Shown: in pieces, positions 24,285 through 37,132 of the stretch
How the letters are laid out: every line of letters begins with the position of its first letter
Numbering within the stretch: the stretch's first letter is position 1
Origin: Diphasiastrum complanatum
Lineage: Eukaryota > Streptophyta > Lycopodiopsida > Lycopodiales > Lycopodiaceae
Assembly: GCA_029204225.1 (NCBI GenBank)
Contig: CM055101.1
Coordinates: 8,064,568 to 8,128,567 of the forward strand
Direction: 5' to 3'
DNA length: 64,000 nucleotides
The notes under the pieces: generated by a model
Database searches by the model: none
What the model saw: only the letters and a program-made list of their open reading frames with translations
What the model was told of the DNA's origin: nothing
Program-made: the position numbers and the translations under genes

Positions 24285-24475
24285 CACATAAACATACACA
24301 CATACACATACACACCTACACATACACATACACACATACACACATACACATACACGTACACATACACATACACGTACACATACATATACACATACAAATA
24401 CACATATGCATATGCCTACACATACACATTCACATACACATATACATACACATACATACAAATAAACACACATGA
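24285..24475. repeat. (ACATAC)n-type microsatellite
   Basis: About 190 bp of ACACAT, ACATAC and related hexamers with scattered changes. Open frames over it in three readings (His-Ile-Thr-Tyr or Cys-Val runs) are low-complexity artefacts. Confidence 0.9.
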
Positions 24476-24479
24476 GTAT

Positions 24480-25850
24480 CAAACTTTGATGAAGAGCAAG
24501 ACTTGGAGGTTGGTGAATGATTGATTAGATAATTATCCACCTTATGCTTATTATAACTATGAGTTAGCTTTCTATCAACTTTGTTTATGCATACATTTAT
24601 CTAACCAATCTGTATATGTATTCCATCACCCTCTATATTGATTGATTGATCCATATAATTGTAACTACCTGCAGTACCGTCTATTCAAAATCATCTAGCA
24701 TATTATATACTTTTATAACATGAAATCGTCTATCCATCCCTCCATATTTGTCGTTGGCCCTCTTTCTACAAATCCATCCATCAATCATCTAATTCTATAC
24801 TACAGTTCTAGTTATATGCCTACCTTCCTATGAATCCGTTCAACACATCAATCTATTGATCCATGGATGGATCCATGTGAATCTAAGTAATACCCACTTA
24901 ACTATATGCCTATCAATCTATTAATATTATTGATTTGCCAATCGATCTATCTATATTCTACTTATGTGTGTTATGTTTATCCATTGATTAGACAAGCCTT
25001 TGTCTATGTACAAGTTAAGGAAAGATCTATAAATGTTTTGATTGATGGATCCATTAATGGATAATTTGTTCGATGATTTGTGAGCATGTGTGTGCATAAT
25101 TTGCTAATAGTACAATGCATGTGCATTTTATGATAGCATACGATATATGTGATACATAAATAAGTTTATAACAATATATTTGTCCATTTTGATGAGAATT
25201 ATTCCCAATCCACAATGCACTTTTTTAATCTTCATTAAAATGATATGGATTCAAAGTCAGCTTAAATTCAATTATGCATATTGTCAAAGGTTCATATTTA
25301 CTCCATAGGTATGTGACCTTTGGTGTGTTGTACCCTCATATTATACATCCTGCCCATCCCATGTGATTTGACTATTTAACTACAAGCATTTATCCAATCA
25401 AATGAGAACTAGCTTGGGCTAGATTGTATTTGTATACAAGCACATTGACCCCCTCATATTATACATCCTGCCCATCCAATGTGATTTGACTATTTAATTA
25501 AAGGCATTTATCCAATTGGTTGAAAACTAGCTTGGGCTAGACTGTATCTACATTACCAACATAATATATGTTGATGACATTGATTAAACTGAAATTTGAT
25601 CTTATTATTAATTTACACCAATCATTGTTTTTTCATCGACACTATATGTGAATTATTTAATTTCTTTCATTCATATGATGGATCATATAGCAGTTCTAAA
25701 TATGATGAAGATAGATTAGATTCATGATAACTTATTTGATTCATCTAAAAACTTGAAGAATATTATAAATCTAAATGTAAAAATCCAAAAATCATTGACA
25801 AATAATGTCATAAATACAAAAGATATAGAACACACTTGTGCTTTAATAGA
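24480..25850. other. gene-free AT-rich stretch
   Basis: No supported reading on either strand. 24600-25080 is rich in ATCCAT and ATTGATTGAT words without a fixed period. A tandem duplication is listed separately at 25333-25547. The stretch may be the 3' flank or inner noncoding part of the CACTA element whose gene ends at 25853. Confidence 0.5.
25333..25547. repeat. tandem duplication, period 118 bp
   Basis: CCCTCATATTATACATCCTG starts at 25333 and again at 25451. The copies run about 96 bp each to AGCTTGGGCTAGA-TGTATT and are separated by 22 bp. They differ at roughly ten positions. No gene is involved. Confidence 0.9.
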
Positions 25851-25852
25851 TT

Positions 25853-28800
25853 TCAATCACTAACTTCATATTCATCATACAGAACATCACTTGTCTCTTT
25901 AGGAACATGATGAGCATCAAGATCTAAGTCAATTATGTCCCCACCCTGACGTGCAACATCCGATTTATCAACATTGATCTCTTGTGGAAACGAGAACGGG
26001 CATGAAAAGTCACGCACTAAGGAGAAATCAATGACATCAACAACATATGTGCCAACAATTCGCCTTTGTCTTGGAATATGCTCAGGCACTACACTCCAAT
26101 TGGGCTCTATAAGATCAGGCACATAGAAGACTTGATGTACATGTGAAGGCAAGACAAATGGTTGGTCAATAATATCTGTCGACCTCAATAGTTTCGTTGT
26201 GTCCACCATTTGAAAACCATATTTGTCTATCTTCATGGTTGCATGCTTTCCAACTAGAATTGATTTGAACCACTTGTAGTAGAATAAAACTACTGAAAAC
26301 GAAGCAAATCAAAACGAAATATATTTTTTAAAACACCAAAGTATCGTAGTCTTGCTTCTTTTGGATTCTTGTCCTTTGAGCTACTACAACTCAATGAATA
26401 AAAATAAGCAGCAACGCCAAAATTTTGTGTTGTTTTTCCATGTTCTGATGATTCGAGTTTGTAAAGACATCCATTTACATACATGCTTTCATATGAACGA
26501 GCAATGGGGAGTGGACCTTGAGACAATTGTAATAGTGTCATGGAATCTTCATCACTTTCTCTCTCATGGAGGTCAATAGCCTGCCAGCATAATAATACAT
26601 TGTCAAATCCTTAAAAAAATATTAGGCTGATTTAGGGACGTCAATATAAGGATCACTTTTTAAGACCAATGTTAATTCAAAAATATATTGTACCATTACC
26701 TTTCTCTTTAACCACGTCGGAAAATGATGAATATAATTCGAGGCTATCTCTTGGGCACTTAGCTTTCTCACACTTGTTTGCCTCAAGCTATCCATAAACA
26801 TCCTGCATATGAATACCAAAACATCACAATCAACATATAAGACATCATATACTTTTACATCAACAAAATTATTGACGTTTCAATAATGTAAAATAGTTGA
26901 ATAACTTGAGAATAATAATATAACATAATATTATATATTTGTTGAAAAAATGAGACAAACAAATTATTATATATATATCTTCGATAATCATTGACAATTT
27001 TTGAGTTGTCTAGCAAACATATGTGTGCTTGTCGTAGCATGACATCTCCTAATTTGATGCTTGATCCATATCCACATAATTCTTCTGCAATATTTCAAGG
27101 ATCTTCTTTTTCATCCCACACTCTTGTGGAATTTCCTTCTAACTCATTCATATATTCAATCACATATCCAATCGCCTCTTCCATAACATAGGCATTTGCT
27201 ATACTTCCTTCTGGCCATGACAAATTTTTCACATATTTTTTTAGTTTTTTCATATACCTTTCAACAGGATACATCCATCTTAGTCTCACTGGTCCACATA
27301 TGTTAACTTCTTCAACTACATGTATCAATAGATGTGTGGTAAGGTCAAAAAATGATGGTGGAAAGCACCTTTCTAGGTGGCATAAGACGAGAATAGTATC
27401 ACGATACAAAGCATCAAAGTCTTCAGGATTGATAACCTTGGCACATATTCTTCAAAATATCAAACTGTGGTAGAACGAACGTTGTGAGAAAGAGAGTGCC
27501 TTAGTGCTATTGGCAATAGTTCTTGTAAAAATACACGGTAGTCATGTGATTTCATTACATACAATTTGTCACTCTCTACATGCCTCTTTAATGATGCACA
27601 ATATCCAATTGGTACTTTCACATTTTTGACAAACTCAAAAAACTGAGTTTTTTCATGTTTATTCAAAGTATAAGGTGAGGAAGGTAGAAATATTTTCTTT
27701 CCATCGCCACCACAATGTTTTGGCCATAGATCTGGACGAATTCGTAGTACCTTCATATCTTCTCGCACTTTGAAAGAGTCTTTATCTGCCATTTTTAAAA
27801 TAGTCTTAACAATATTCTCCGCAATATTTTTTTCCACATGCATGACATCAAATGTGTGTCGAATCAATAGCTCCTAAGTTAAATAAGAAATAACAAATGA
27901 CAATTGTGAAAGAATTAAAAAAGAATTAAAAAAGAAATGAGAATAGAAGACATCATTTCTACACAAAATAAACATAGAAAAAACAATTTTGATCATATTA
28001 TAATAAGAAGCAATAAGAGAGCTGCACAATTGAAGTATATTAATCAAGTTCTTGGAGCTTTACTTACCTTCCAATAAGGCAACTTGAAAAATATAGATAA
28101 TCGTTTCCACCCTTTCACATTTCTTGCAGTATTGTCCTTGAATCTTGTAGACCTAGACTCATTTTCTATGCAATATTGTTCGATCTCATCTATTGATGGA
28201 TGACAAGGAGGTGCTCGATCTTCATAAGAACCATCAGAAGCTGCTTTCATTTGTCTAAAGCTATGCTCTAGTGGAAGATAGCGTCGATGACCACAATATA
28301 CCATCTTTTTTAGGTGATCAGATCTCCTTCCTTTAAATTCTTCTCCACATATTGGACAACCAGCATAGCCTTTGGTGGTGCATCCTATATGTAAGAAAAT
28401 AATTAATTGCAACGATCATGATTGTAACTATAAAATAGTCAATGAGAAACATGTTTTAGACATAACTACACTATATCTCTTTCAGAAAAACAAAATTCAA
28501 GTAATCGTACCTGCAATGTAGCCATATGCCGGCAAGTCATGGATTGTCCATAGTAAAATGCCTCTTAGCATAAATGTTCTCTTTTCTATATTGTTCTCAC
28601 ATGCATCATAAGCTGGAACACCTTTCCAAAGGTCACACAATTCTTCTACAATGACCTGTTAACAAGTTTAAAAAGTTGAAAAGATTAAAAAAGAGATGTG
28701 AAGTTAAATTCTTTCAAAGTATGCATGCATATTGAAATGTGAAGTTAAATTTTTTGAAAGTATGCATACATATCTTAGAAACTAGATATTTGCAACTTAA

Positions 28801-30048
28801 CATTGAAACCAATATATATTTCATACCTCCATATAGACATCAATTTTTTCTGATGATACTTGCTTTGGTCCAGGGATGAGTAGCGTAAGCATGATAAAAA
28901 AGTTTTTTGATGCAAGGCATGGTGGAAGATTGCAATTCACCAGAAAAATATGTTTTGTACTCATACAACTGAATGGATTCACTCCATCTATTGCTAATCC
29001 AAAGTGCACATTTCTTGGTTCATTTGCAAATAGTGGCCACTTGGTATTTATGTGATCCCATGCAGGTGAGTAGATCACATGTCTCCACAATCCATATGTG
29101 CTTTTACCATGAACATGCCATTGTAACAACTTTGCAATTCCTGGACACCTGTTTACAAGATTGGTTTTTAATTTAACAATATGTATGCTCTCAATACTCC
29201 AAAAGACCTATACTATGATATTTTAGTAAAAGAAATATTAAGAATCAATTAGTACATCAAAATTCAAATTTGTTTAATGGCATATATAGCAAAATAAGCT
29301 GGTCATAGTCATAATTTCAAAGCTTGCATGTTACATGTAACACAAATAGCTCACTTGTATAAGCGTAATAGTCGAGGAATGATCGGAAAATGTCGCACTG
29401 ACTTATGAGGAACTTTCATCTTGGCATCTTTCCAACGACTCTCTGAACAATGTGGACAATTGTCAAGGTTTGCTCTTTCTCCACGATATAGAATACAATC
29501 ATTTGGACATGCATGGATGACATGGTGTTCAAGGCCAATGCTCTTCACTATTTTTTTTGCCTTGTAAGTACTTGAAGGAAGTTCATTTTCCAATGGGAGC
29601 AAATAAAACTTTAACATCAAAAGCTCATTGAAACTAGTTTCTGACCATCCATGTACTACTTTCAAATTATATATTTTAATACCGTGGATAACTTGCTAAG
29701 CTTAAAACCCTCATAGATTGATTTTTTTCCATCATCCATTATTCTAGCAAATGATGATGCAAAATTAGAGTAAATTGGATTGTCATCTTGTGCAAGGGTG
29801 TGCAAATTCTCTGCTATATCAAAAGTATCATGCACCATGGATGCAATATTATCTCCATCATTTTCAAAATTGCACTCATTCATCTCATGTTCCATATCAA
29901 TAGTTTGATCTTCATGTTTTTTCTGAGAGTCTTGATCCAGTAAGTACGTGCCAATTATGGTTAGAACGTGATAGAACATTGGACACAACCAAATTAAAAG
30001 ATGATCATCTCCATTAAAATTGAAGATAATAGTATATAACACTTCCAA
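25853..30048 (-). pseudogene. CACTA (En/Spm) TNP2-like transposase gene, introns visible, frameshifts
   Basis: Minus-strand exons with GT-AG borders: 30048-29355, 29148-28827, 28655-28511, 28384-28068, 27873 to about 26980, 26804-26700, and 26580-25853. Joins keep frame, for example ...YK with CPGIAK, ...IAG with CTTKGY, ...YWK with ELLIRH. Blocks: VVHGWSETSF, HACPNDCILYRG with CPHC; YSPAWDHI, DGVNPFSCMS, LLIPGPKQ; GCPICGEEF, GHRRYLP; DVMHVEKNIAENI and RPDLWP (transposase core); LCHLERCFPPSFFDL, GPVRLRWMYPVERYM (DUF4218); and the C-terminal DUF4216 region (QPFVLPSHVHQVFYV), ending EYEVSD. Transposase binds element ends in the nucleus and cuts them out. Lesions: frameshifts near 29690, 27440-27480 and 26290, a TGA near 27096, and no GT at the likely donor near 26980. 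The N-terminal zinc-finger exon was not found. Confidence 0.88.
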
Positions 30049-30735
30049 AAAACATACACTTGATTTATATCAATGGAAAGAATATTCAAAAGCTCATGAG
30101 AACTTCATTGTAGGTCAGATGAACAAACACAATAGCTGGATATAACTTGGACATAATCAAAACAATATCCAATAAGTTGTTAAAATTGGAAAAACAATCC
30201 ATATTAATTTCTTGGCTTGCTACAAATGTTGTACCATGCAAGTATGTAGCTCATAAAGGGTTAAAATTGCATCTTAGGGTTAGATTAAGAGCTATTTTGT
30301 TTGATTTGAGTGGTTTTGCTAGTTTGAAATCCAATTTGATTTTTTAACAATGGAATCCATACAAATCACAATTCTTAAGATCCATTTGGATCTGAGAAAT
30401 TAGACAAAACAACAAAAATCATTTATTTTTGCAAATTTGGTAAAGAAGAAGGCAATTTCGTCATCAAACTTGATAACCTATTTCTCTCTTGAAAAGAACC
30501 TTCGTCGAGTTGCATACAGGAGCGGATTCATACAGAGTATCTTCAAATTGAAGGGCAAAAATTAATTCCAAGCAAATCTCTAGAAATTGAACAAAAACAG
30601 TCAAAAAACCACCAAAAATCCTAAAAACTAGAAAAAGAACCTTCGTCTGATTTACTGCAATAGGTGTGATTCAGATCTATCTACTGTGAGGTTGGCAAAG
30701 ATTAATAGCAAAAATAGAAGGCCACAATGACTTTT
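30049..30735. other. gene-free stretch upstream of CACTA transposase
   Basis: No supported reading. The phrase AGAACCTTCGTC occurs twice (about 30495 and 30637) with different surroundings. No CACTA terminus or subterminal repeat was seen, so the 5' end of the CACTA element is missing or lies under the copia sequence from 30740. Confidence 0.5.
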
Positions 30736-30739
30736 CATC

Positions 30740-31495
30740 TAGTTGCTGGTAACCTTTTGTTACTGTCATACCGAGAACATGGCTGATATTCCAACAAAGC
30801 CTTTGTCAAAGGGTAAACCTAAATTCATTTTGAGTACTACTATACAATTTAAATTCTCACTCTCTACGACACTCTACAGAAATGAACTATTATTTAAACC
30901 AATATGTAGTTTTACAAGCATTTTGTTTTGCTTGACATGAACCTAATTGGCTTTGTGACCAATTTTAGTTTTCCAAAGCCCATGCTTAAATGATAGTTGT
31001 CACGTGTTTTTGACATGCCTTTAGTGGTATTCTTGTTTTTAAGTTTTTTTAACAAAGATGAGAGGTTCAACTATGAGTATTCAAGTTTGAAATGATCTCC
31101 AAGGTGCACAGCCTTATCATCTCCAAGCCTACTATGGCTACAAATTAAGTATGAAACACTTATCTCTATATTGTTATCTACATGAATATCTTTATCGGGT
31201 ATTTGACTTCACACAAAGCTCATGAAAGTTATGATGTCAAATTGAGGCTTAGTTAGTCGAGATGTCATCATTCTAGAAGACAAATTCTATGATTTCAAGT
31301 AGAAGCAGCCAATGTAAAGTTTGTTTCCAACAACTCCATTTAGCATCTACAGGTCTTGACATGTGAATGTTTTGACACCAATCGAAGACATCCCAGCTGT
31401 GCAAAAAGGAGAGACATCTACTCAATAACTAGCAATTATTCGAAGGTCTCCTTGAATTTGACAAAAGCCTAATCAATATATCCCTTATATATTCA
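30740..31495 (+). mobile_element. copia tail (RNase H end) plus LTR-like sequence
   Basis: YCHTENMADIPTKPLSKGK at about 30760-30818 is the last part of copia RNase H (the family form is ADxxTKPL). The 650 bp after it, gene-free, recurs at 60600-61250 and partly at 62226-62496. It is probably the LTR and spacer of this copia family. It leads straight into the next RT piece at 31570. Confidence 0.65.
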
Positions 31496-31569
31496 TCAAT
31501 CATGATAAACCTTCCTCAATTGCAGAAGCATTCTTGAAGTAAGATGCAGACAAGTGACATACAATCATG

Positions 31570-33030
31570 AATTTTGAATATAATACCTTGTTGAAGAAAA
31601 ATAATTGGAATGTTGTCGAGCCTCCTCCAAATGCGAAGATCATCGATACGAAGTGACTCTTCATGTTGAAGGTTAACCAAGATGGTTGGGTATTTAGATG
31701 GAATGCTCAACTACTAGTGATAGGCTACAAACAAATATACGTATTAGATTACACTAATGCTTTCAATTTATTTGAAGTTTACTGGATATCATAGCTAACG
31801 AAGATTTGCATGAATGTTCATGCAATATTTCTCAATGGATATATTCAAGAAGACATCTACAACTATCAATCTGAAGGTTATGTCCTTCAAGGTCAAGAGC
31901 ATAAGGTATGCAAGTTGCAGAAAGCTCTCTAAGAGCTAAATCAAGCTCCATGGGCCTGGTTCGGTAATCAATTTGTGTTGCAAAATTACCTTGATTTTAG
32001 CTCTGCAGATTCGAATGTGTATCTCCAGCATAAAGGCACAAGCTATTTCGTAATAGCATTATATGTCGATGATTCAATAATCATCAGCAATTTGAATCAA
32101 CTATTGCATGAGACAAAAGCTCTACTTTCGAAGAAATTTGAAATGGCTGATTTGGGCCTAGTGCACTACCTAATTGGGATGGAAATCATGAGAAACAGAA
32201 CAAGAAAAAGAATCACCATAATCTAGGAAAAATATCTAATCAATGTACTTCATAGGTGTTGTTGGAAGATTGCAAGTTGATAGACTCACCCATGGATTCA
32301 TGATTCAAGCTACTGAGGGACATGTGCTAGAAGACTGAAGCAGAATGAAAAGAAATCTACAAAAACCTCTATTGTGTTCATCATGTATGCCATGATCAAC
32401 ACATGACATAATCTTGTGTACACAGTTGGCACATTGGTGCAATACATGTCGAATCCAGGCTACCACATTGAAAAGCTTTACAAAGAGTATTGATGTACAT
32501 ACATACCACAAAGCACTATGCTTTGTGCTATGATAGAAATTCCAAAGATGCACTAATTCTAAATGCCTATTTCTGACTCAAACTGGGATGGAGAAGTGGA
32601 TACTAGAAAATTCACCTTTGGCTACCTATGCATTTTGTTTAGAGGACCCATTTTATGCAACAATCAAAAACAAAACTGCATTTCCTTCTCCTTTACCAAA
32701 TATGTTGCAACTCTCTCTATAGTAAAGGAGATTATTTGGCTTAGATGATTACTCCAAGATTTCAAATTTCAGTCGATCAGACCAACAACACTCCATTGTG
32801 ACAATTAAAACTACATTGCTCTTTCTCTGGACCCACGAACTCACTAAACACATTAAGATTCAATTTCATTTTCTTAGAGAAAGTTTAGAATAAGGATGTC
32901 GAATTAAGTTATTGTCATACCGATAACATGTTGGTTGATATTCCAACAAGGCCATTGTCAAAGGGTAAACACACTACCTTAGTTAGTACATTAATTCTTC
33001 ATTAAGGTTTTTTATGGTAAGCTTAAGGTT
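31570..33030 (+). pseudogene. pol: copia RT-RNase H relic, first copy of a three-copy family
   Basis: Readable blocks in shifting frames: NFEYNTLLKKNNW, EPPPNAKIID, AQLLVIGYKQIYVLDYTNAF, VHAIFLNGYIQEDIY, LQKALYELNQAPWAWFGN, then an unbroken 31975-32226 reading with ALYVDDSII (the RT catalytic YVDD), MADLGLVHYLIGMEI. Stops follow, and RNase H is heavily decayed (SDSNWDGEVDTRKFTFGYLC at about 32566-32625, YVATLSIVKEIIWLR). A second TKPL-like tail (DIPTRPLSKGK) lies at about 32935-32970. Many stops rule out activity. Copies at 61270-62220 and 63060-64000 share the same odd wording. Confidence 0.85.
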
Positions 33031-33111
33031 GAGTGTTGGACATCAATCTTACTCCTACTCACCTAAATTCATTTAGAGCACTCCGATACATTATAAATAC
33101 TCTCTCTATGA

Positions 33112-33240
33112 CACGAATTCAATGTCATGGAAAACAACCTTGCTAAACATCTCATTCATGTAGTAATCATTCAAAGTTGTGGACACTATATTGTAACATG
33201 GAGTTATGGATAATAACTTGATTGAAAGTATGTGTTGGCT
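33112..33240 (-). repeat. RF1-flank fragment
   Basis: About 125 bp (AATTCAATGTCATGGAAAAC to TTGATTGAAAGTATG) match 9590-9720 and, inverted, 52855-52985. It is an orphan piece of the DNA that lies between RF1 and S1 in the two larger copies. Confidence 0.75.
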
Positions 33241-33244
33241 GATT

Positions 33245-33605
33245 CTGACGAATTCCCAAGATACTTGGACAGAGCAACTCAAGAGCACCTCTCACCTTAG
33301 ACCGAGGAGGTATCTAAGAAGATGAGACAAACGAAGACTGAGAGCCGAGTATGAGAGCTTACAGGTTTATTACTAATATACAAGAATAGTTGATGATCCA
33401 TATGTACAACAAACTTATTATCAAAAAAAAAATGTTGAAACTTTGGAAGTGCAAAAATCAAATTTAACACTTCACGTTCTGTTGTTGAATATTTTTTCTC
33501 AGCAGGAGTCAATTGCTTGCTTGCATGATATATAGGCTGCTTATGCCCCTCTTCCTCTCTAGGTTGCGCTAATACACAATCCCCTAATATATGAGATGCA
33601 TTTGC
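33245..33605 (-). pseudogene. gypsy RNase H fragment
   Basis: Minus-strand reading: GDCVLAQPREEEGHKQPIYH, ASKQLTPAEKKYSTTEREVL, ALPKFQHFFFDNKFVVHMDH, then SNKPVSSHTRLSVFV and a stop. TEREVL holds the RNase H Glu and HMDH the next Asp. The first Asp block and the end of the domain are missing. It belongs to a Ty3/gypsy line different from 1-4308. Confidence 0.82.
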
Positions 33606-35020
33606 ATGACTATGGAATGGTTTTCTCCAATCTAAATATCAAAAGGCTTTATAACGCTTAATGATTACACAATAGACTACTCAGGCAATCATGATGGATC
33701 ATTGATTCTTGACATGCAACAGTCTGAATTGACATGCATGGACATTAAGAAATGGAGGGCATGACATGCAAGAGTCTAAACTGACATGCATGGTTATTAG
33801 GCAATGGATGGCGTGATATGCAAGAGTCTAAACTAACATGCATGGACATTAGGCCACGGATGGCATGACATGCAAGAGGCAAAATGACATGCATGGTCAT
33901 TAGGCAATGGAGGGCATGACATGCAAGATTTTAATCAACCATTCTTACATATGGATATCAGATTCAAGAACATACCATGGTTTCAGGAGAGGGTGAAAGT
34001 GTGAGAGAGAGAGTGTATGTGTGTTTGTGTGTGTGAGAGAATGTGAAAGAAAGATAGAGATCCAAGAGGGTTTGATCTCCAAGAATCCTACAGTCCACAA
34101 ATTAGCATAGCCTCCTTGAGCCAATGCCTCAATCTTCTTCTCCAAAGCTGCTGTACACAAGAAACAACAAATGGGCAAAGCTTGGATGCAAAATCATCAA
34201 ATCCCCTTGGTAGTAGGGTGCATTTCCACTTATATAGAGAGTGGAGAGTCTTTCCAAAGTGAGTGAGGTGTCAAGTTCAAGGGCATGAGGTGTGAGGAAG
34301 ACTCCAATTGGACTTATGGTGAAGTGCAGTGCAAGGAGGAGGTGTATTAGTTAAAGAGCATGAATGGGTGATGTGTATTAGCTTGGGAGGGTTATTATGA
34401 TGATTTGGCATATGAAGTGAGAGTGTAGGAGGGCGCACCATTCTAGGTGTCAAATAGCCTAGAATGCATGTAACAAAGGTACAAGGTTTAATCTTGAATT
34501 TTATTTACAGATAGTTTTTCATAGTCACAACTTGGGAATTCACCCAAGTGCAATCTTCTTAAGAAAAAGCCAAGGTAAATGTCCATTTTTTTTGTGTAAT
34601 GTCCATCAATTCCTAGGCCCCTTTTTTTTTAGAGGTTGCCCATCCTCAATCATGGTGGAAAGGGTCACTAGGGTGATCAGACCCTTGGCCTTGTCCTATT
34701 CTTTATAGACTCCTCTGAGCCTTCATTATAGACTTGGATATAAGCCTTCTTTATAGACTCTTCTGAGCCTTCATTATAGACTTTGTCAAGAGCCTTCTTG
34801 TTTATTGTCTTAAGATTAGAAAGCTTCTTGTTCTGATTCTTGTTCTTCTGGCACTTTCCTGAGTACCTGCACTTACCCTCAAAGAGAGGTCAGTCCTTAA
34901 GCCTAGAAGCCTTTTTATTCTTGTAACTGTCCTTTAGGTACTTTCATAAGTTCCTATACATACCCTCAAAGAAGTGTCAGTAAATTCATACAATATCCAA
35001 AAAGAATATTGATCATTGAT
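33606..35020. other. gene-free stretch with tandem repeat and local duplications
   Basis: No supported reading. It holds the 52-bp tandem repeat listed next, a GA/GT-rich patch (about 33998-34045), and a short duplication built on GAGCCTTCATTATAGACTT near 34717 and 34770. Two versions of a piece ending in CCTCAAAGA occur near 34875 and 34965. Confidence 0.5.
33709..33931. repeat. 52-bp tandem repeat, about four units
   Basis: GACATGCATGG-type unit starts lie at 33731, 33783, 33835 and 33886, each followed by ATTAGGCAATGGATGGC and ATGCAAGAGTCTAAA. A partial unit comes first at about 33709. Units differ at several positions. The period is too close to constant to be chance, but no coding or known element accounts for it. 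Confidence 0.9.
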
Positions 35021-35024
35021 AATT

Positions 35025-36110
35025 TCACATCATCTAAGTCTATATGGAGTTTGAAGCTGGGAAAGTCTTTTCTTACTTAGGGGCAATTTGTCTCTACAAA
35101 TTACATATGCATACACCCCCATTCCGTAATAAAAGCTAATTTTTCTTGATCGTTTCATGATGATGGATTGGTTTGGCATCAATGGTACCATCAATACTAT
35201 ATGTTGATATACCGTTCCTTTGGTACACCATGTACCCCATGATATGACCATGTGAAAACACCACCTTTGTATTTTTGAAAAAGCTCTGTGCCATGAGCAA
35301 GGAACTCTGGATCTTTGAATTGTCTAAATTTGATGAAAGCCTTTGATTTCTGTTCAATGAAATAAACAGCTGTTCTTTTGGAAAACTCGTCAATGAAAGT
35401 AATGAAATACTTTGCATCTAGCAATGAAGGAGTTTGCATCGGTCCACATATATCTATATGAACAACATCTAACTAACCTTTTGCTACATCTATATGGTTT
35501 GATCTAAAAGAAATCCTAGCCTGCTTTCCAAAGATGCAGCCATGACAGATAGGGAGATCGACCTTACCAAAAGGATAGTCGAGATCAAGATCCATAGATT
35601 GTCTGGACATGTTCAAAATAGATGCATAATTCAAGTGTCCTAAGCGATGATGCCATAGTAATGCTTTATTGACTAGAACAGAGGTTTTCAAGTCTTGACT
35701 AGACTCAGAGTAACAATGTGCCAATCTATATAAGTAATCTTGCCTCTTGCTGAGTGCAAGGATCTTATTACTACTATCAATAATTTTGCATTGATCATAT
35801 TCAAATTCTATCTTATGACCTAAATCTGTAATTCTACTTACTGATAATAGATCTGTAGAGAGTTTAGGAACATATAAGACCTTTGATAGTAGTTTGAATT
35901 GATCATGCTGAAATCGCAATTTTACAGTACCTTCACCTTCAATAGTGTGAGTACTATTGTCACCAACATAAACAAATTTATTCGTGTTGTAAGGCGTATA
36001 GGAGTTGAAAATCTCATGTTGATTGGTCATGTGTTAGTTTCTCCATAATCAAGAAACCATGGATCATCCAAAATCACGCTTTGACCTTTGACCATGAATA
36101 CGCCTTCATC
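35025..36110 (-). pseudogene. pol: copia protease remnant, GAG-pre-integrase and integrase start
   Basis: Minus strand: the block that should be the protease active site (DSGAS) reads FLDYGET near 36055 and is followed by a stop, so the catalytic triad is lost. From 36030: TNQHEIFNSYTPY, VLYVPKLSTDLLSVSRITDL, then LLWHHRLGHLNYASI and CHGCIFGKQARISF (HHCC zinc finger). After a stop at 35473 the integrase core begins DVVHIDICGPMQTPS and FITFIDEFSKRTAVYF. It decays near 35220 after KERYINI. The second Asp and the Glu are not found, and RT is missing. Confidence 0.85.
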
Positions 36111-36139
36111 CACTTCAACCTGGAGAGATGATGAAAGTG

Positions 36140-36927
36140 TTTGCTTGTTGATCAGGTTGCTTGGTTGCGTTTTGTGCTTGGAGAATTCGACAATCCTTGA
36201 TCTCATGGTTATTGCACTTGCAATACCTACAAAACATCTTCTTTTTCGATTGTAGATCTGATGATTGTGCTTGACCTTTAGTCTATTTCTGATTCGTTGT
36301 AGCGTTCTTGGAGCTTTTCTGTTTCTGTCGCTTAGAGCCTTTGTTCACATACAGAGCCTGAGAGGAGGAAGTAGATGAAGTGTCTTGACTTTTTTTATTG
36401 TCTTCTTGCAGCAACATAGTGATAACTCTAGTAAGAATTAAATCTGAGTGTGTCGATATGATCATCACCCAGTTCTCATGTGTAGAGGGCAAGCTTGAAA
36501 GCAATGTCATAATTGTGTCTTGATCGTCTATGACTGATCTGACAACGACCATCTATTATAAGAGATTCTTAAACTGGTTGATGTGACTCTGAAGAGAATC
36601 ACCAGTAGCCATCTTGAATGTGAAGAATTTTCTTCATAGATGTAACTTAGTAGTTACATCCCTCACGTCTTATAGTGAGTTCAAGGTGTCCCAAACATCT
36701 CTTGATGTTTTAGCTTCAGCTATGTGTCCAATCTGTGTATCTGATATATCTGATACCGTCCTCCGATTTTCACTTAAAGTTGTCATCTTCAGGTTTACTT
36801 CTGTACCTGTAACAACATCCCATAATTCGTTGGTGATTAGCAAGGTCTTCATCTTAAATTTCCACAAATGATAATTGGATCCATTTAGCTTGTCTGCGAT
36901 AAGACCAGCTTTACTTTGAGAATCCAT
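36140..36927 (-). pseudogene. gag: copia gag with zinc knuckle
   Basis: ATG at 36927: MDSQSKAGLIADKLNGSNYH, LWKFKMKTLLI, then AEAKTSRDVWDTLNSL. A frame change near 36670-36550 leads to SVIDDQDTIMTLLSSLPSTH and a Lys/Ser-rich end. The CCHC knuckle CRYCKCNNHEIKDC is readable at about 36190-36235 (minus). The start agrees with copia gags, and the 37121-37132 primer site lies 194 bp upstream. Confidence 0.85.
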
Positions 36928-37120
36928 CTGGAACTTAGTCTATCGATTGTATCGATGATGCTAAGATGAAGTAATGCCAACAATAGGAAATCAATTCTCT
37001 GATACTGAAAGGTTGAAAAGAACTGAAGAGTATGATATCAATTTGATATCGTGAAAGATATCAAGTATTAGAGCTTTCGCTCTGATATCGAAATAGTAGT
37101 AGGCCCTGATAGAGATCACA

Positions 37121-37132
37121 ACTCTCATACCA
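37121..37132 (-). other. copia primer binding site
   Basis: Minus strand TGGTATGAGAGT directly follows an LTR end CA. It matches the initiator tRNA-Met type (TGGTATCAGAGC) at most positions. A second similar word (TATCAGAGCG) lies 40 bp inward. Confidence 0.6.

Noticed and set aside
24231-24524. Three overlapping ORFs over the ACATAC repeat
   Set aside because: Low-complexity repeat is open on both strands; no non-repeat domain is attached.
26267-26280. ACTTGTAGTAG as a possible CACTA end
   Set aside because: It lies inside the last exon of the transposase gene and reads as part of a Tyr-Tyr-Lys-Trp stretch in the coding frame; no subterminal repeats lie beside it.
33709-33931. Spaced repeats as a CRISPR array
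   Set aside because: Units are directly adjacent and diverged with no unique spacers, and the genome is eukaryotic.
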